26,397 bases of DNA from CAG-390 sp964579135. Lineage in GTDB: Bacteria > Bacillota > Clostridia > Oscillospirales > CAG-272. The notes below the pieces were generated by a model. That model saw only the letters and a list, made by a program, of their open reading frames with translations, did no database searches and was not told where the DNA came from. This document shows, piece after piece, positions 1 through 7,157 of the stretch. The stretch is taken from the NCBI GenBank assembly GCA_964579135.1, contig CAZOFD010000023.1, positions 1 to 26,397 of the forward strand, in the 5' to 3' direction. The translations under genes were made by a program, and so were the position numbers. How positions within the stretch are numbered: position 1 is the stretch's first letter; each line of letters begins with the position of its first letter.

Positions 1-361
1 ATGCGGGAACGGTGATTACCGCCTGCGATACCTTTTGACCGAGATAAGCCTCGGCGTCGGCTTTCATCTTTTGGAGCACCATTGCGGAGATCTCCTGCGG
101 GGTGTAAGACTTGCCGTCGACGTTAACCTTTTTGTCGGTACCCATATATCTCTTGATACTGCTGATCGTGTTGTCGGGGTTGGTGATCGCCTGACGTTTT
201 GCGACCTGACCGACAAGACGCTCACCGTCCTTTTTAAAGGCGACGACCGAGGGGGTCGTTCTCGCGCCTTCGGGGTTGGGAATGACGGTGGGTTCGCCGC
301 CCTCGAAAACGGCGACGCAAGAATTGGTCGTACCCAAATCGATACCTATGATCTTAGCCAT
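1..361 (-). CDS. dnaK: DnaK (Hsp70 chaperone), N-terminal part, cut by window edge
   Basis: The first 120 codons of the Hsp70 chaperone, which binds unfolded protein segments in an ATP-driven cycle with DnaJ and GrpE in the cytoplasm. The translation opens with MAKIIGIDLGTTNSCVAVFE, the phosphate-1 loop of the actin-like nucleotide-binding domain. It continues through the conserved stretches RTTPSVVAF, VGQVAKRQ and SSIKRYMG to QAVITVPA, where the window ends. The rest of the ATPase domain and the whole substrate-binding domain lie outside the window. The start is fixed by the family N-terminus and by a perfect AGGAGG site ten bases upstream. It is the third gene after hrcA and grpE, 94 bp past grpE, so it should be under the same HrcA/CIRCE heat-shock control. 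No independent promoter is convincing in the 94-bp gap. Identification is secure. Confidence 0.97.
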   Translation of the reverse strand, partial: MAKIIGIDLGTTNSCVAVFEGGEPTVIPNPEGARTTPSVVAFKKDGERLVGQVAKRQAITNPDNTISSIKRYMGTDKKVNVDGKSYTPQEISAMVLQKMKADAEAYLGQKVSQAVITVPA

Positions 362-371
362 AATAATTTAT

Positions 372-377
372 CCTCCT
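372..377 (-). promoter_or_regulatory. Strong ribosome binding site of dnaK
   Basis: On the minus strand the hexamer AGGAGG stands ten bases before the dnaK ATG. It is the strongest Shine-Dalgarno match in the heat-shock operon. The grpE site is only GGAAG-like and hrcA uses a TTG start, so DnaK should be translated more than its co-transcribed partners. Confidence 0.8.
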
Positions 378-455
378 AAAACTAACTTTTGATATATTAT
401 CGTATCCGTTGTTTATATTTTTCGGTTCGCCGCAAGGGACGGTAAGGCGCGCGAT

Positions 456-1091
456 TCAGTTTGCTACTTTTACGACTGCGTATCTTATGACTTTTTCGCC
501 TTTGCGGTAGCCTTTTTGCAGAACCTCGATTATTTCGTTCTCGCCGTGCGAGTCGTCCTCGACGTGAAGAACGGCGTAATGGAGATCGGGGTCGAACTTT
601 TCGCCGAGAGCTTTGATCTCTTCAATCCCGAGTTTGACCAGCGCCTCGTCGAAACTCTTGAGGATGAGCGCCAATCCCTCGGCAAGCGCTTTCGGGTCGT
701 CGCATCCGACGGCGCGCTCGAGATTGTCAAGCACGGGGAGCAGATCCTTTATCGCGGACGCATAGGCGTCGCCGTATATGCCGTCCTTTTCTTTTGCGCT
801 TCTGCGGCGAAAATTGTCGTATTCCGCGGCGAGCCGCATATATTTGTCGGCGTCTTCCGCGTTCTTTTTTTCCGCGTCGGCGAGCTTTTTCTCAAGTTCG
901 GCTATACGAGCTTCCGACTTTTTGCATTTTTTCTTTTCATTTTTATCTTCGGTTTTATCGCCTTTTTCCGTCGCTTCGGCAGTCGGCTCGTTTGCGGTGC
1001 CGGGCGATTCTTGCGCCACGGTAGTTTCCGATTTTGCTTCCTCGGTCGCGACGTTTTCTTCTCTATCGTTCAATTCCGTTTTTTCCGTCAT
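456..1091 (-). CDS. grpE: GrpE, nucleotide exchange factor of DnaK
   Basis: GrpE (211 aa) releases ADP from DnaK to complete the chaperone cycle. Residues 1-60 are a low-complexity, Glu/Thr/Lys-rich arm typical of GrpE. Residues about 58-100 form a heptad-like dimerisation helix (KKSEARIAELEKKLADAEKK). The family core follows: YMRLAAEYDNFRRRSAKEK, then PVLDNLERA, FDPDLHYAVLHVE and the C-terminal beta-domain motif VLQKGYRKGEKVIRYAVVKV. I chose the internal ATG because it opens with MTEKTELND and has a GGAAG site just upstream; an in-frame start 16 codons earlier would read deeper into hrcA. The start overlaps the last 29 bases of hrcA, implying translational coupling. It sits second in the hrcA-grpE-dnaK operon under CIRCE. 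Identification is secure; the exact start is probable. Confidence 0.96.
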   Translation of the reverse strand: MTEKTELNDREENVATEEAKSETTVAQESPGTANEPTAEATEKGDKTEDKNEKKKCKKSEARIAELEKKLADAEKKNAEDADKYMRLAAEYDNFRRRSAKEKDGIYGDAYASAIKDLLPVLDNLERAVGCDDPKALAEGLALILKSFDEALVKLGIEEIKALGEKFDPDLHYAVLHVEDDSHGENEIIEVLQKGYRKGEKVIRYAVVKVAN

Positions 1092-2169
1092 CGTTATCTT
1101 CCTTTTTATCAGTATTTTCGTTGCCCTCGATTTCGGCATAACCGCCGACGAGTTGGGTTATAGAGCCGCATATCCTCTCGATGGTCTCGAGAACTTTCGC
1201 GTAATCCATACGCAAAGGTCCGAGCACGCCTATCACTCCGAGCGTTTTGCCGCCGCTTACGATCGGTTTGAAGACGAGCGCCGAGTTGTTCATTACTCTG
1301 ACCGACGATTCGGAGCCTATAAGCACCGATATGTCGTCTTTTTTCGGATCGGAAACGAGTTCCAATATCTCGTCTTTTTGCTCGAGCGTGCCGAGGAGAT
1401 CGACAAGCTGCGCGGGGTCGTCGTAGTCGGGATATTCGAGCAAATGATTTATGCCCGAAAGTTGGAGTTCGCCGCCGTCGTATTCGCTCAGCGCGGAATA
1501 TACCGTTTTGATTATCGGACCGATCATCGGCGCGTCGTCGCCCATTGCCGCCTCGAGAGCCATCATAACCGGCATATTTATCGCGTCCGCCGCGAGATGC
1601 GCGACGTAAGTGTTAAACGCCTCGCAAAGGCGTGTTACCGTCTCCCGCGTATGCGGTTCGCCGAGTCGAACGTGCTTTGACGAGACGGTCCCGAGCGAGG
1701 TCATCATTACGAGAACGAAGTTATAGGGGTCGATGTAAGCCGTTTCGAATCTTTCGACGGTGACCGCATTGCCTTTCGGCTTGGCGGCAAGACCCGTGTA
1801 GTTCGTAAGCGACGAGGCTATCTTCGACGCCGCCAAAAGTATTTGGTCAAGTTCTGCGGTTTTGCTTTTCAGTATCTTATTTATTTGCGCGATCTCGCTC
1901 GTGGTCATAGCGTAATGTTCCAAAAGCTGATCGACGTAAAAACGATACCCGAGCTGCGACGGTATACGCCCCGCGGAAGTATGAGGCTGTTCGAGATACC
2001 CCATCTCCTCGAGTTCCGCCATTTCGTTGCGCACGGTCGCCGAGGAGCACCCTATGCCTATCGATTGAAGCAGGGATTTCGAGCCTACGGGCTCGCCGAG
2101 CTCAATGTGAGATTCGACTATCGCTTTGAGTATTTGCTTTTTTCTTTCACTCAATTCGCTGCCGTACAA
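1063..2169 (-). CDS. hrcA: HrcA, heat-inducible transcription repressor
   Basis: HrcA (368 aa from the start chosen) represses class I heat-shock genes by binding CIRCE and depends on GroEL for its active form. The N-terminal winged helix reads ELSERKKQILKAIVESHIEL, GEPVGSKSL, CSSATVRNEMAELEEMGYLE and QPHTSAGRIPSQLGYRFYVD, all family hallmarks. The C-terminal GAF-like half ends with the motif VIGVLGPLRMDYAKV. I chose the TTG at 2167-2169, because an AGAGGGGGGAG site lies four bases upstream and the family N-terminus begins here. An ATG 50 codons earlier (2319) is in frame but adds an Arg/Ala/Cys-rich extension with no homology I recognise, and it lacks a good ribosome site. The 3' end overlaps grpE by 29 bases. 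Expression should be autoregulated through the CIRCE element upstream. The function is secure; the start is uncertain. Confidence 0.95.
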   Translation of the reverse strand: MYGSELSERKKQILKAIVESHIELGEPVGSKSLLQSIGIGCSSATVRNEMAELEEMGYLEQPHTSAGRIPSQLGYRFYVDQLLEHYAMTTSEIAQINKILKSKTAELDQILLAASKIASSLTNYTGLAAKPKGNAVTVERFETAYIDPYNFVLVMMTSLGTVSSKHVRLGEPHTRETVTRLCEAFNTYVAHLAADAINMPVMMALEAAMGDDAPMIGPIIKTVYSALSEYDGGELQLSGINHLLEYPDYDDPAQLVDLLGTLEQKDEILELVSDPKKDDISVLIGSESSVRVMNNSALVFKPIVSGGKTLGVIGVLGPLRMDYAKVLETIERICGSITQLVGGYAEIEGNENTDKKEDNDDGKNGIER

Positions 2170-2173
2170 TGAA

Positions 2174-2184
2174 CTCCCCCCTCT
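2174..2184 (-). promoter_or_regulatory. Ribosome binding site supporting a TTG start of hrcA
   Basis: The purine run AGAGGGGGGAG (minus strand) is separated by four bases from the TTG at 2167-2169. This is the main evidence for starting hrcA there and not at the in-frame ATG at 2319. The spacing is slightly short if the last GGAG is used, and normal if the GGGG part pairs. Confidence 0.55.
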
Positions 2185-2329
2185 GCTTGCCCTGCGTTCC
2201 GCGCGACATCTTGCCGCGGTCGGAGCCGACCGTGCGAGTGGAACGAGCACGGCAGATCCGCAAACGCAAGACCGATTTAACGCATACACGAAACGAATAT
2301 CCGACGGATATCGCAGCATATCGCGCTCG

Positions 2330-2356
2330 TTAGCACTCGCACCAATGCAGTGCTAA
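2330..2356 (-). promoter_or_regulatory. CIRCE operator (HrcA binding site)
   Basis: The inverted repeat TTAGCACTC-N9-CAGTGCTAA matches the CIRCE consensus TTAGCACTC-N9-GAGTGCTAA at 17 of 18 arm positions. The only change is the innermost base of one arm. It lies just downstream of the -10 box of the hrcA promoter, so HrcA bound here would cover the transcription start. This is the usual arrangement for hrcA-grpE-dnaK operons in Gram-positive bacteria. Confidence 0.95.
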
Positions 2357-2367
2357 TCAACACTGAT

Positions 2368-2396
2368 AATATACCACAAAACCCGTCGGAAGTTAA
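2368..2396 (-). promoter_or_regulatory. Vegetative promoter of hrcA-grpE-dnaK
   Basis: On the minus strand TTAACT (2391-2396) and TATATT (2368-2373) are 17 bases apart. They match the sigma-A boxes TTGACA and TATAAT at 4 and 5 of 6 positions. Transcription would start near 2361, at the edge of the CIRCE element. The -35 box is weak, so induction probably comes from loss of HrcA, not from a special sigma factor. The transcript would carry about 190 nt before the hrcA TTG. Confidence 0.75.
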
Positions 2397-2431
2397 GTCT
2401 ATTTTATTGTATTTTTGTGAACATTCTGTAA

Positions 2432-2456
2432 ACATTGGCACTTGCGCACCAAATGT
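2432..2456 (-). terminator. Hairpin ending the envelope cassette (probable terminator)
   Basis: Six bases past the stop of the small lipoprotein gene, the minus-strand RNA can form GGUGC-GCAA-GUGCC. The flanks ACAUU(U) and AAUGU extend this to about ten pairs with one bulged U. The loop is a GNRA tetraloop, the same GCAA as in the leuS terminator. The U-tract is poor (GUUUACAG), so termination may be partial. It separates the cassette from the heat-shock promoter that starts 36 bases further on. Confidence 0.45.
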
Positions 2457-2462
2457 GTTAAA

Positions 2463-3002
2463 TCAGTCTGCCGAGAGATAGGTTATATTTTTCACCTTGC
2501 CGTCCTTTATCAATATCTGCAAAGTGCACCCGTTTTTATATGAAAGAGTTCCCATAACCTCGGTCGCGTCGCCGTATGCCGCCTTCACCTCTTCGACGGT
2601 GGAGCCGACACCGATCCCCTCGGGGGTCTTTACGGAGTCGTCGGTAAACGATACCTTAAGCACGTAATCTTTGTCGCCCTCGGGATACGTGTTTATAACG
2701 AAGCCCATATAGGTATAAACTTTGTCAAGACCGATATAACCGCAGCTCGGGCTTTCGGTATAATTGATCTGATACGCGGAGAGCTTGTCGCAAATGGCGC
2801 TCATATCGGCTCCGGGGCGTATCGTCACGCCCTCGTAAACGAAAGCGAATCCGTCGTTTTTTTCGATCTGGTCAGCCGTCGTCGTATCGCCGCTCGTCTC
2901 CGAGCCGGTTCCGTCTCCGTTGCAAGAAGCGAGAAGCGCGCAAAACGCGACGAGTGCCACCAAAACCGAAATCAATGCCGCTATCCTGTTTTTGTTTTTC
3001 AT
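2463..3002 (-). CDS. Small lipoprotein of unknown function
   Basis: A 179-aa predicted lipoprotein. Residues 1-26 are a signal peptide with a Lys/Arg head (MKNKNR), a hydrophobic core and the lipobox LASC, giving Cys27 as the lipidated residue. A Gly/Ser/Thr/Asp linker (28-48) follows, then a compact domain of about 125 residues. This domain contains two similar half-motifs: an early one around IRPGADMSAICDKLSAY and a late one around GIGVGSTVEEVKAAYGDA. The pattern G-x-(T/S)-x-x-E-V-x-x-x-(Y/L)-G recalls BamE/SmpA-like and related small folds, but I cannot assign a family. SCGYIGLDKVYTYMGFVINTYPEGD resembles a stretch I recall from other clostridial lipoproteins of unknown role. It is the last gene of the four-gene envelope cassette, 43 bp after the SGNH-like gene, with an AAGG-type ribosome site. 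The protein should sit on the outer face of the membrane. Confidence 0.85.
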   Translation of the reverse strand: MKNKNRIAALISVLVALVAFCALLASCNGDGTGSETSGDTTTADQIEKNDGFAFVYEGVTIRPGADMSAICDKLSAYQINYTESPSCGYIGLDKVYTYMGFVINTYPEGDKDYVLKVSFTDDSVKTPEGIGVGSTVEEVKAAYGDATEVMGTLSYKNGCTLQILIKDGKVKNITYLSAD

Positions 3003-3045
3003 AAAAATTCCTTACCTTTCGTAAATTCAAATTTGCGAATACGGG

Positions 3046-4173
3046 TCATCCGTTCGTCTCGGCGCTGCCTTTTTCTTCGCGGTAAGCCGAGCAAATGACC
3101 GCCCACGCCGCGGCAAGTTCGCTTTCGCCGCGCCTGTCCTCTATATCAAAGCGCTCCGCCAGCCATTTGCCCAAATAAGAGCTGCACTTTTCCGCACCGT
3201 AAACGTTAAGGTGCTCGCCTGCGTCGTAGGTATCCGTCGTCATATCGAGTCCCATCTCGCTGCGAACTTCGATACCGTTGAGATACGGCACGCCGTGCGC
3301 TTCGGCATAGGCTTTAACTTCCGCTTCCCACTCGTCGTACCAATAATACTTCGCACTCTGCGTCGGCGCTTTAAAAAGGACGAATTCTATCCCCTCCTCC
3401 TCGCAAAGCAGGCGCATTTTATCAAGATATTCCCAGCAAACGGGCGAAAATACGGAGTCGTCGGTGGGATCGGTGTCGTATGCCGTGTTGAGAAATCCGA
3501 GCGGGTCAACCCAAACGTCGCCCGTTTGAGCCTTAACGCCGGTGTTCATTAAGTAGCCGTTGTACGATACCGCTTTGTCCTCGAACATATATCTTACGTC
3601 GTCGCCCGTAAGATCGGACCAACGCGAATGGTACCTCATAAGCGGTATAACGTAACTCAGCAGCGTCTCCCCCTCGGTCAGAGATTCTTTTGCTGCGGCA
3701 AGCTTGAAACGCGATAGCTTCATTCCGTCGAGAGTGAGCCTTGTGTATTCTTCTTTTTGCACCGAGCCTATCTTCATCTCCATAGCGTTAAATACGACGA
3801 CCTTCGGCTTTTCGTATTCAAGCGTATCAAGCAGCATATAATACGATTGCCATATCAGTTGTTGCGACGAGCCGCGAACGTAGGACGATATCCCGTATTC
3901 TTCCCAAAGGGTCACGGGGCTTATGCTTTCGTAAAATTCGCAGTCCCCGAAAAATACGACGTCGTGCTGCGTGGTCGCGGAATAATATTCGCGCACCATT
4001 CCGCCCTCATAGGGGAACGAGGCGTACTTCGGCACAAGCAGTGCCTGCGCCAAAATAAGCAAAACGACGGTAATCGCCGCCAAAGATAGGGCGCGAACTG
4101 CGTTTTTGCCACCGGTGCGAACTTTTTTCTCTTTTATATCTTTATCTCGTTCTTTGGTTTTTTCGTTTATCAT
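3046..4173 (-). CDS. Membrane-anchored SGNH/DltD-like protein with Cys in place of the nucleophile Ser
   Basis: A 375-aa protein with a charged cytoplasmic head (1-26), one membrane segment (about 27-47) and an extracellular domain. HDVVFFGDCEFYESISP (about 70-86) aligns with SGNH block I, where GDS or the GSSE of DltD is expected; here the nucleophile position is Cys78. Near the C-terminus TYDAGEHLNVYGAEK (about 315-329) has the form of block V, with Asp317 and His321 as the likely rest of the triad. The fold class is that of enzymes that move or remove acyl groups on cell-surface polymers, such as O-acetylation or D-alanylation. No MBOAT partner is present, and the reaction and substrate are unknown. 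The ATG directly follows the TAA of the upstream transglutaminase gene and has no Shine-Dalgarno site, so translation is probably coupled. I am fairly sure of the fold, not of activity. Confidence 0.75.
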   Translation of the reverse strand: MINEKTKERDKDIKEKKVRTGGKNAVRALSLAAITVVLLILAQALLVPKYASFPYEGGMVREYYSATTQHDVVFFGDCEFYESISPVTLWEEYGISSYVRGSSQQLIWQSYYMLLDTLEYEKPKVVVFNAMEMKIGSVQKEEYTRLTLDGMKLSRFKLAAAKESLTEGETLLSYVIPLMRYHSRWSDLTGDDVRYMFEDKAVSYNGYLMNTGVKAQTGDVWVDPLGFLNTAYDTDPTDDSVFSPVCWEYLDKMRLLCEEEGIEFVLFKAPTQSAKYYWYDEWEAEVKAYAEAHGVPYLNGIEVRSEMGLDMTTDTYDAGEHLNVYGAEKCSSYLGKWLAERFDIEDRRGESELAAAWAVICSAYREEKGSAETNG

Positions 4174-5496
4174 TTATTCGGTAACCGTTGCCGAAAAGGC
4201 AATTTCCTCGTAATATTTTTCGGGGATCAGATCGTGAGGTACGATCTCTACGGTCGACGACGGCGGATATTCGTCGCGGTCGAAACAGTAAAAATACAGT
4301 TTTACCGCGTTGCCGGCGCCGTCCGTCTGCTCCGCGTTGCGCCACGCGGAATATGCCAATACCTGCTCGTCGGTAAGGCAATGCGAGGGAATATCGAACA
4401 CCCCCGCCTTGGGGGTGGCGTCGAAATGGTACCACGCGGGTGCGTCGGACGTGCCGACGTTTACGAGATTCCAAAGATGTGTCGATCCTGCGAGCGCCGT
4501 ATACTCGTCGGAGCGTCGTACGCACTTGTTTTCAAGTCCTATATAAGTGATAAAGGCGCGCGAAACTGCGTAAAAATCTTGGCAGGCACCGCTCCCCCGC
4601 TGCAAAGCGAGGTATGCCTCCTCCCACCATTCTCCGTCGCTCGTTTTGTCGATATAGTCCATATTTTCGGTGATATAAGCGTGTATAGCCGCGAGCTTTT
4701 CCACGTTCGTCATACCGTCGTTTACGATCTGCGGAACTATTTCCGCCACAACGGAATCGAGCATCTCTCTTGTTATGCTCGGAGAGGTCACGATAAGGCG
4801 TACGGGCACCCTCGTTTCGTTCCCCGCTTTGTCGCGCGCGACGCAAAAAACGTCATACTCTCCGGGAACGTACGTGTCGGCGCCGGCAAGATCGAGATAG
4901 AACGAGCATTCGCACCCGCTCGAGTCGCTTACCTCGACTCCGTCGCGATACGATATTGAGTCGCCTTTTTCGACGGTAACGATCTTCGGCACGCCGGTGA
5001 CTTGCGGCGCGGTGCGGTCAACGCAGTAAAAAGTTTTGTACCTGAGAGTCGTCTCGCTTTTTACCGAAAGAAGAACGGGATATTTCCCTTCCGCGTCGCT
5101 TATCTGCGGCAAAACCGCAAACGATACGTCGACGCCCTCGGCACGGCAAAAGTCCTCAGCGCGCACGTTCGAGGCGTTTTGCGACCAAACGGGGTCGACG
5201 GCGCTTCCGCCGTCGACGACGTGAAGCGTACACTCGAGCTCCTTGCCGTTTAAGTTAATGCGCACGGTATAATCCCCCGCGGTGTCGAGATCCCATTCGG
5301 GAGCCGCGGCAAAAGAAGCGGCGACACTCGGATCAAGAGCAAAATCCGAGGCGAGGATCTCTATGCCGCTGCCCGCCTCGACGTAAAGTTCGTACACGGA
5401 CGTCTCGTCGTCGTTTGCGCACGCGCACAGTGCAAAAGACAAAAGAAGCGCGGCGAGAGATAGGATAGCTATCTTGATTTTCAATCCAAAATCCAT
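4174..5496 (-). CDS. Transglutaminase-like lipoprotein with Ig-like domains
   Basis: A 440-aa predicted lipoprotein. Residues 1-25 are a signal peptide and LCAC gives Cys26 as the probable lipid site. Residues about 35-95 and 100-160 look like small beta domains. About 162-238 is a bacterial Ig-like domain (DRTAPQVTGVP, VEKGDSISYRDGVEV, YDVFCVARDKAGNE). About 242-430 is a transglutaminase/papain-like domain with a complete Cys-His-Asp set: Cys305 in GSGACQDFYA, His340 in STHLWNLVNV and Asp359 in WYHFDATP. Family members are proteases, peptidases or cross-linking enzymes acting on surface proteins or peptidoglycan; the substrate here is not evident. The start shares one base with the stop of the upstream gene (TGATG) and has no ribosome site of its own, so it is probably coupled. 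It resembles the upstream gene through its Ig-like and catalytic parts and may be a tandem duplicate. Confidence 0.85.
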   Translation of the reverse strand: MDFGLKIKIAILSLAALLLSFALCACANDDETSVYELYVEAGSGIEILASDFALDPSVAASFAAAPEWDLDTAGDYTVRINLNGKELECTLHVVDGGSAVDPVWSQNASNVRAEDFCRAEGVDVSFAVLPQISDAEGKYPVLLSVKSETTLRYKTFYCVDRTAPQVTGVPKIVTVEKGDSISYRDGVEVSDSSGCECSFYLDLAGADTYVPGEYDVFCVARDKAGNETRVPVRLIVTSPSITREMLDSVVAEIVPQIVNDGMTNVEKLAAIHAYITENMDYIDKTSDGEWWEEAYLALQRGSGACQDFYAVSRAFITYIGLENKCVRRSDEYTALAGSTHLWNLVNVGTSDAPAWYHFDATPKAGVFDIPSHCLTDEQVLAYSAWRNAEQTDGAGNAVKLYFYCFDRDEYPPSSTVEIVPHDLIPEKYYEEIAFSATVTE

Positions 5497-7112
5497 CAGT
5501 CAAAATATTTTTTCGGGATCTCTTCAACGCTCACTTTTTCCTCGGTGGCGGAAGCGGGATAGAGCGTTGGGTCAAACTGATAAAAGTAATCGCAAGTCGG
5601 CACTCCGGCGGCGTCTACCTTTTCCGTATTTCTCCAGTTCGTATATGCGGCAAGCTGTGCGTCGGTCAAAAGATAAGACCAGATCCTAAAGTTGCCCGCT
5701 ATCGGCGTTGCGTCGAAATGATACCAAAGCGGCGACTCGGACGTACCTATGTTTACCATATTCCAGTAATGGCGAACGCCCGAGATCTCCGCATATTCCG
5801 GCGCCTTTTCGACCCTGATGTTCTCGTATCCGAGATACGTTAAAAAAGCGCGCGAGACGGCGTAATACGTGTAACAACTTCCCGTTCTGTCGCGCAGACC
5901 GCGATACGCTTCGCTTCGCCAATCGACGTGAGACGTTCCCGTTTGTTCATACGTAATATTGTATTTGATATAAAGATTTATTGCTTTGAGTTTTTCTTCG
6001 TCGGACATATCGCCCTTTATAAGCTCATCGACGATGGGTTTTATGATCTCGTTGAGTTCCGCCTCGCTGTGCTCCTCCGACATAACGGTAAGAACGGCGC
6101 GTATTCTCGTTTCGTTCCCCGCCTTGTCGCGTGCGACGTAGTAAACGATATATTCGCCCGCGGCGTTAACGTTGGCTTGCGAAGCGTCGAGCCAAAGCTC
6201 GCAATCCTCTCCCGAGTCGTCGGTAACGGTGATGCCGTTGCGATATGCTATTGCGTCGCCAACCTCGATATTGATCTCGCTTGAAAATCCGCCGATCTCG
6301 GGCGGCGTTTTGTCAACCACAAGCGTGCAGGTATAGACGGTCGCATTCCCGACGGCGTCGGTGAGAGTTATGCTTACGTTGTCATACCGCCCCTCTTTAT
6401 CGCATTGCGGCACACTCGACGTGTAGGTTGCGACCACGCTTGACGCGTCGTATATCTCGGCGAAAAAAAGCGACGGCGAGGGCGCTTCGTCCTCGGACCA
6501 AAACAGCGTTCTTATTTCCGCCCTCGGAGGCACCGTATCACGCACCTCGAGAGTTACGTCGTATACTTTACCCGCGACCTCTATCTCGAGCATATAAGAG
6601 CCGACGGGGGGCGACGATATCAAACTCACGTCGGAAACGAACCTTCCGAGCCCCGAAATGCCGGTAAATGCGTCTGCCCCGGGCAGCTCGTTGCCCGCTT
6701 CTATCACCAAAACGGGGTTGGCGACGGGGTCTCGGATCTCCGATGGATCCAAAACGCAGACGCGCACCTTGTATTTTTTGCCGTCGACCGCAAGCTTTAT
6801 CTTATACGTTCCGACCTTATCGAGGTCGTATCGCCCGGAAACAAAGGAGACAGTGTGACCGCCCTCCGAAAGGAAGTCCTCGGGAGTTATCGCTTCCGCT
6901 CCGCAATACACGGAGACGGAATCCTTAATATAAGCCGGTCGCTCGGGCGCCGAAATAGCCGATACGGCAAATATCAGCACGGCAAAAAAAGCCGCCGCCA
7001 AAACGGCGATAAGAACTATCGCGGCAACTTTATTTTTTTCTCGTGCGGGGCGACGTTCGGGCACGCGCCGCACGGCGTTTCGTTCGTAAATATTATTACG
7101 GTTATTATCCAT
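5496..7112 (-). CDS. Membrane-anchored transglutaminase-like protein with several Ig-like domains
   Basis: A 538-aa protein, first gene of the envelope cassette. An Arg/Asn-rich cytoplasmic head (1-28) is followed by one membrane segment (29-52). Next come several beta-sandwich repeats (about 60-122, 125-192, 193-268), an Ig-like domain (269-343; DKTPPEIGGF, YVARDKAGNETRI), then a transglutaminase-like domain (about 350-530). The catalytic set is complete: Cys413 in RTGSCYTYYAVSRAF, His448 in VRHYWNMVNI and Asp467 in WYHFDATP. The Ig-like and catalytic parts closely match the downstream lipoprotein, so the two look like paralogues with different anchors. I chose ATG 7112, because an in-frame ATG 11 codons earlier (7145) would be almost at the transcription start. 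Neither start has a clear ribosome site. A perfect sigma-A-like promoter lies just upstream. The role is probably cleavage, cross-linking or remodelling at the cell surface; this is inference. Confidence 0.85.
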   Translation of the reverse strand: MDNNRNNIYERNAVRRVPERRPAREKNKVAAIVLIAVLAAAFFAVLIFAVSAISAPERPAYIKDSVSVYCGAEAITPEDFLSEGGHTVSFVSGRYDLDKVGTYKIKLAVDGKKYKVRVCVLDPSEIRDPVANPVLVIEAGNELPGADAFTGISGLGRFVSDVSLISSPPVGSYMLEIEVAGKVYDVTLEVRDTVPPRAEIRTLFWSEDEAPSPSLFFAEIYDASSVVATYTSSVPQCDKEGRYDNVSITLTDAVGNATVYTCTLVVDKTPPEIGGFSSEINIEVGDAIAYRNGITVTDDSGEDCELWLDASQANVNAAGEYIVYYVARDKAGNETRIRAVLTVMSEEHSEAELNEIIKPIVDELIKGDMSDEEKLKAINLYIKYNITYEQTGTSHVDWRSEAYRGLRDRTGSCYTYYAVSRAFLTYLGYENIRVEKAPEYAEISGVRHYWNMVNIGTSESPLWYHFDATPIAGNFRIWSYLLTDAQLAAYTNWRNTEKVDAAGVPTCDYFYQFDPTLYPASATEEKVSVEEIPKKYFD

Positions 7113-7157
7113 TTTACATATTATAATAAACAAAAAGTGATACAAAAATACAAATTA

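Noticed and set aside
362..455. A separate promoter for dnaK in the grpE-dnaK gap
   Set aside because: There are A/T-rich -10-like hexamers, but no -35 box at the right spacing.
2170..2319. A 50-residue N-terminal extension of HrcA starting at an ATG 11 bases after CIRCE
   Set aside because: The extension is Arg/Ala/Ser/Cys-rich, resembles no HrcA N-terminus, and lacks a good ribosome site, while a strong purine site precedes the TTG at 2169. I kept it as an open alternative in the findings but did not annotate it.
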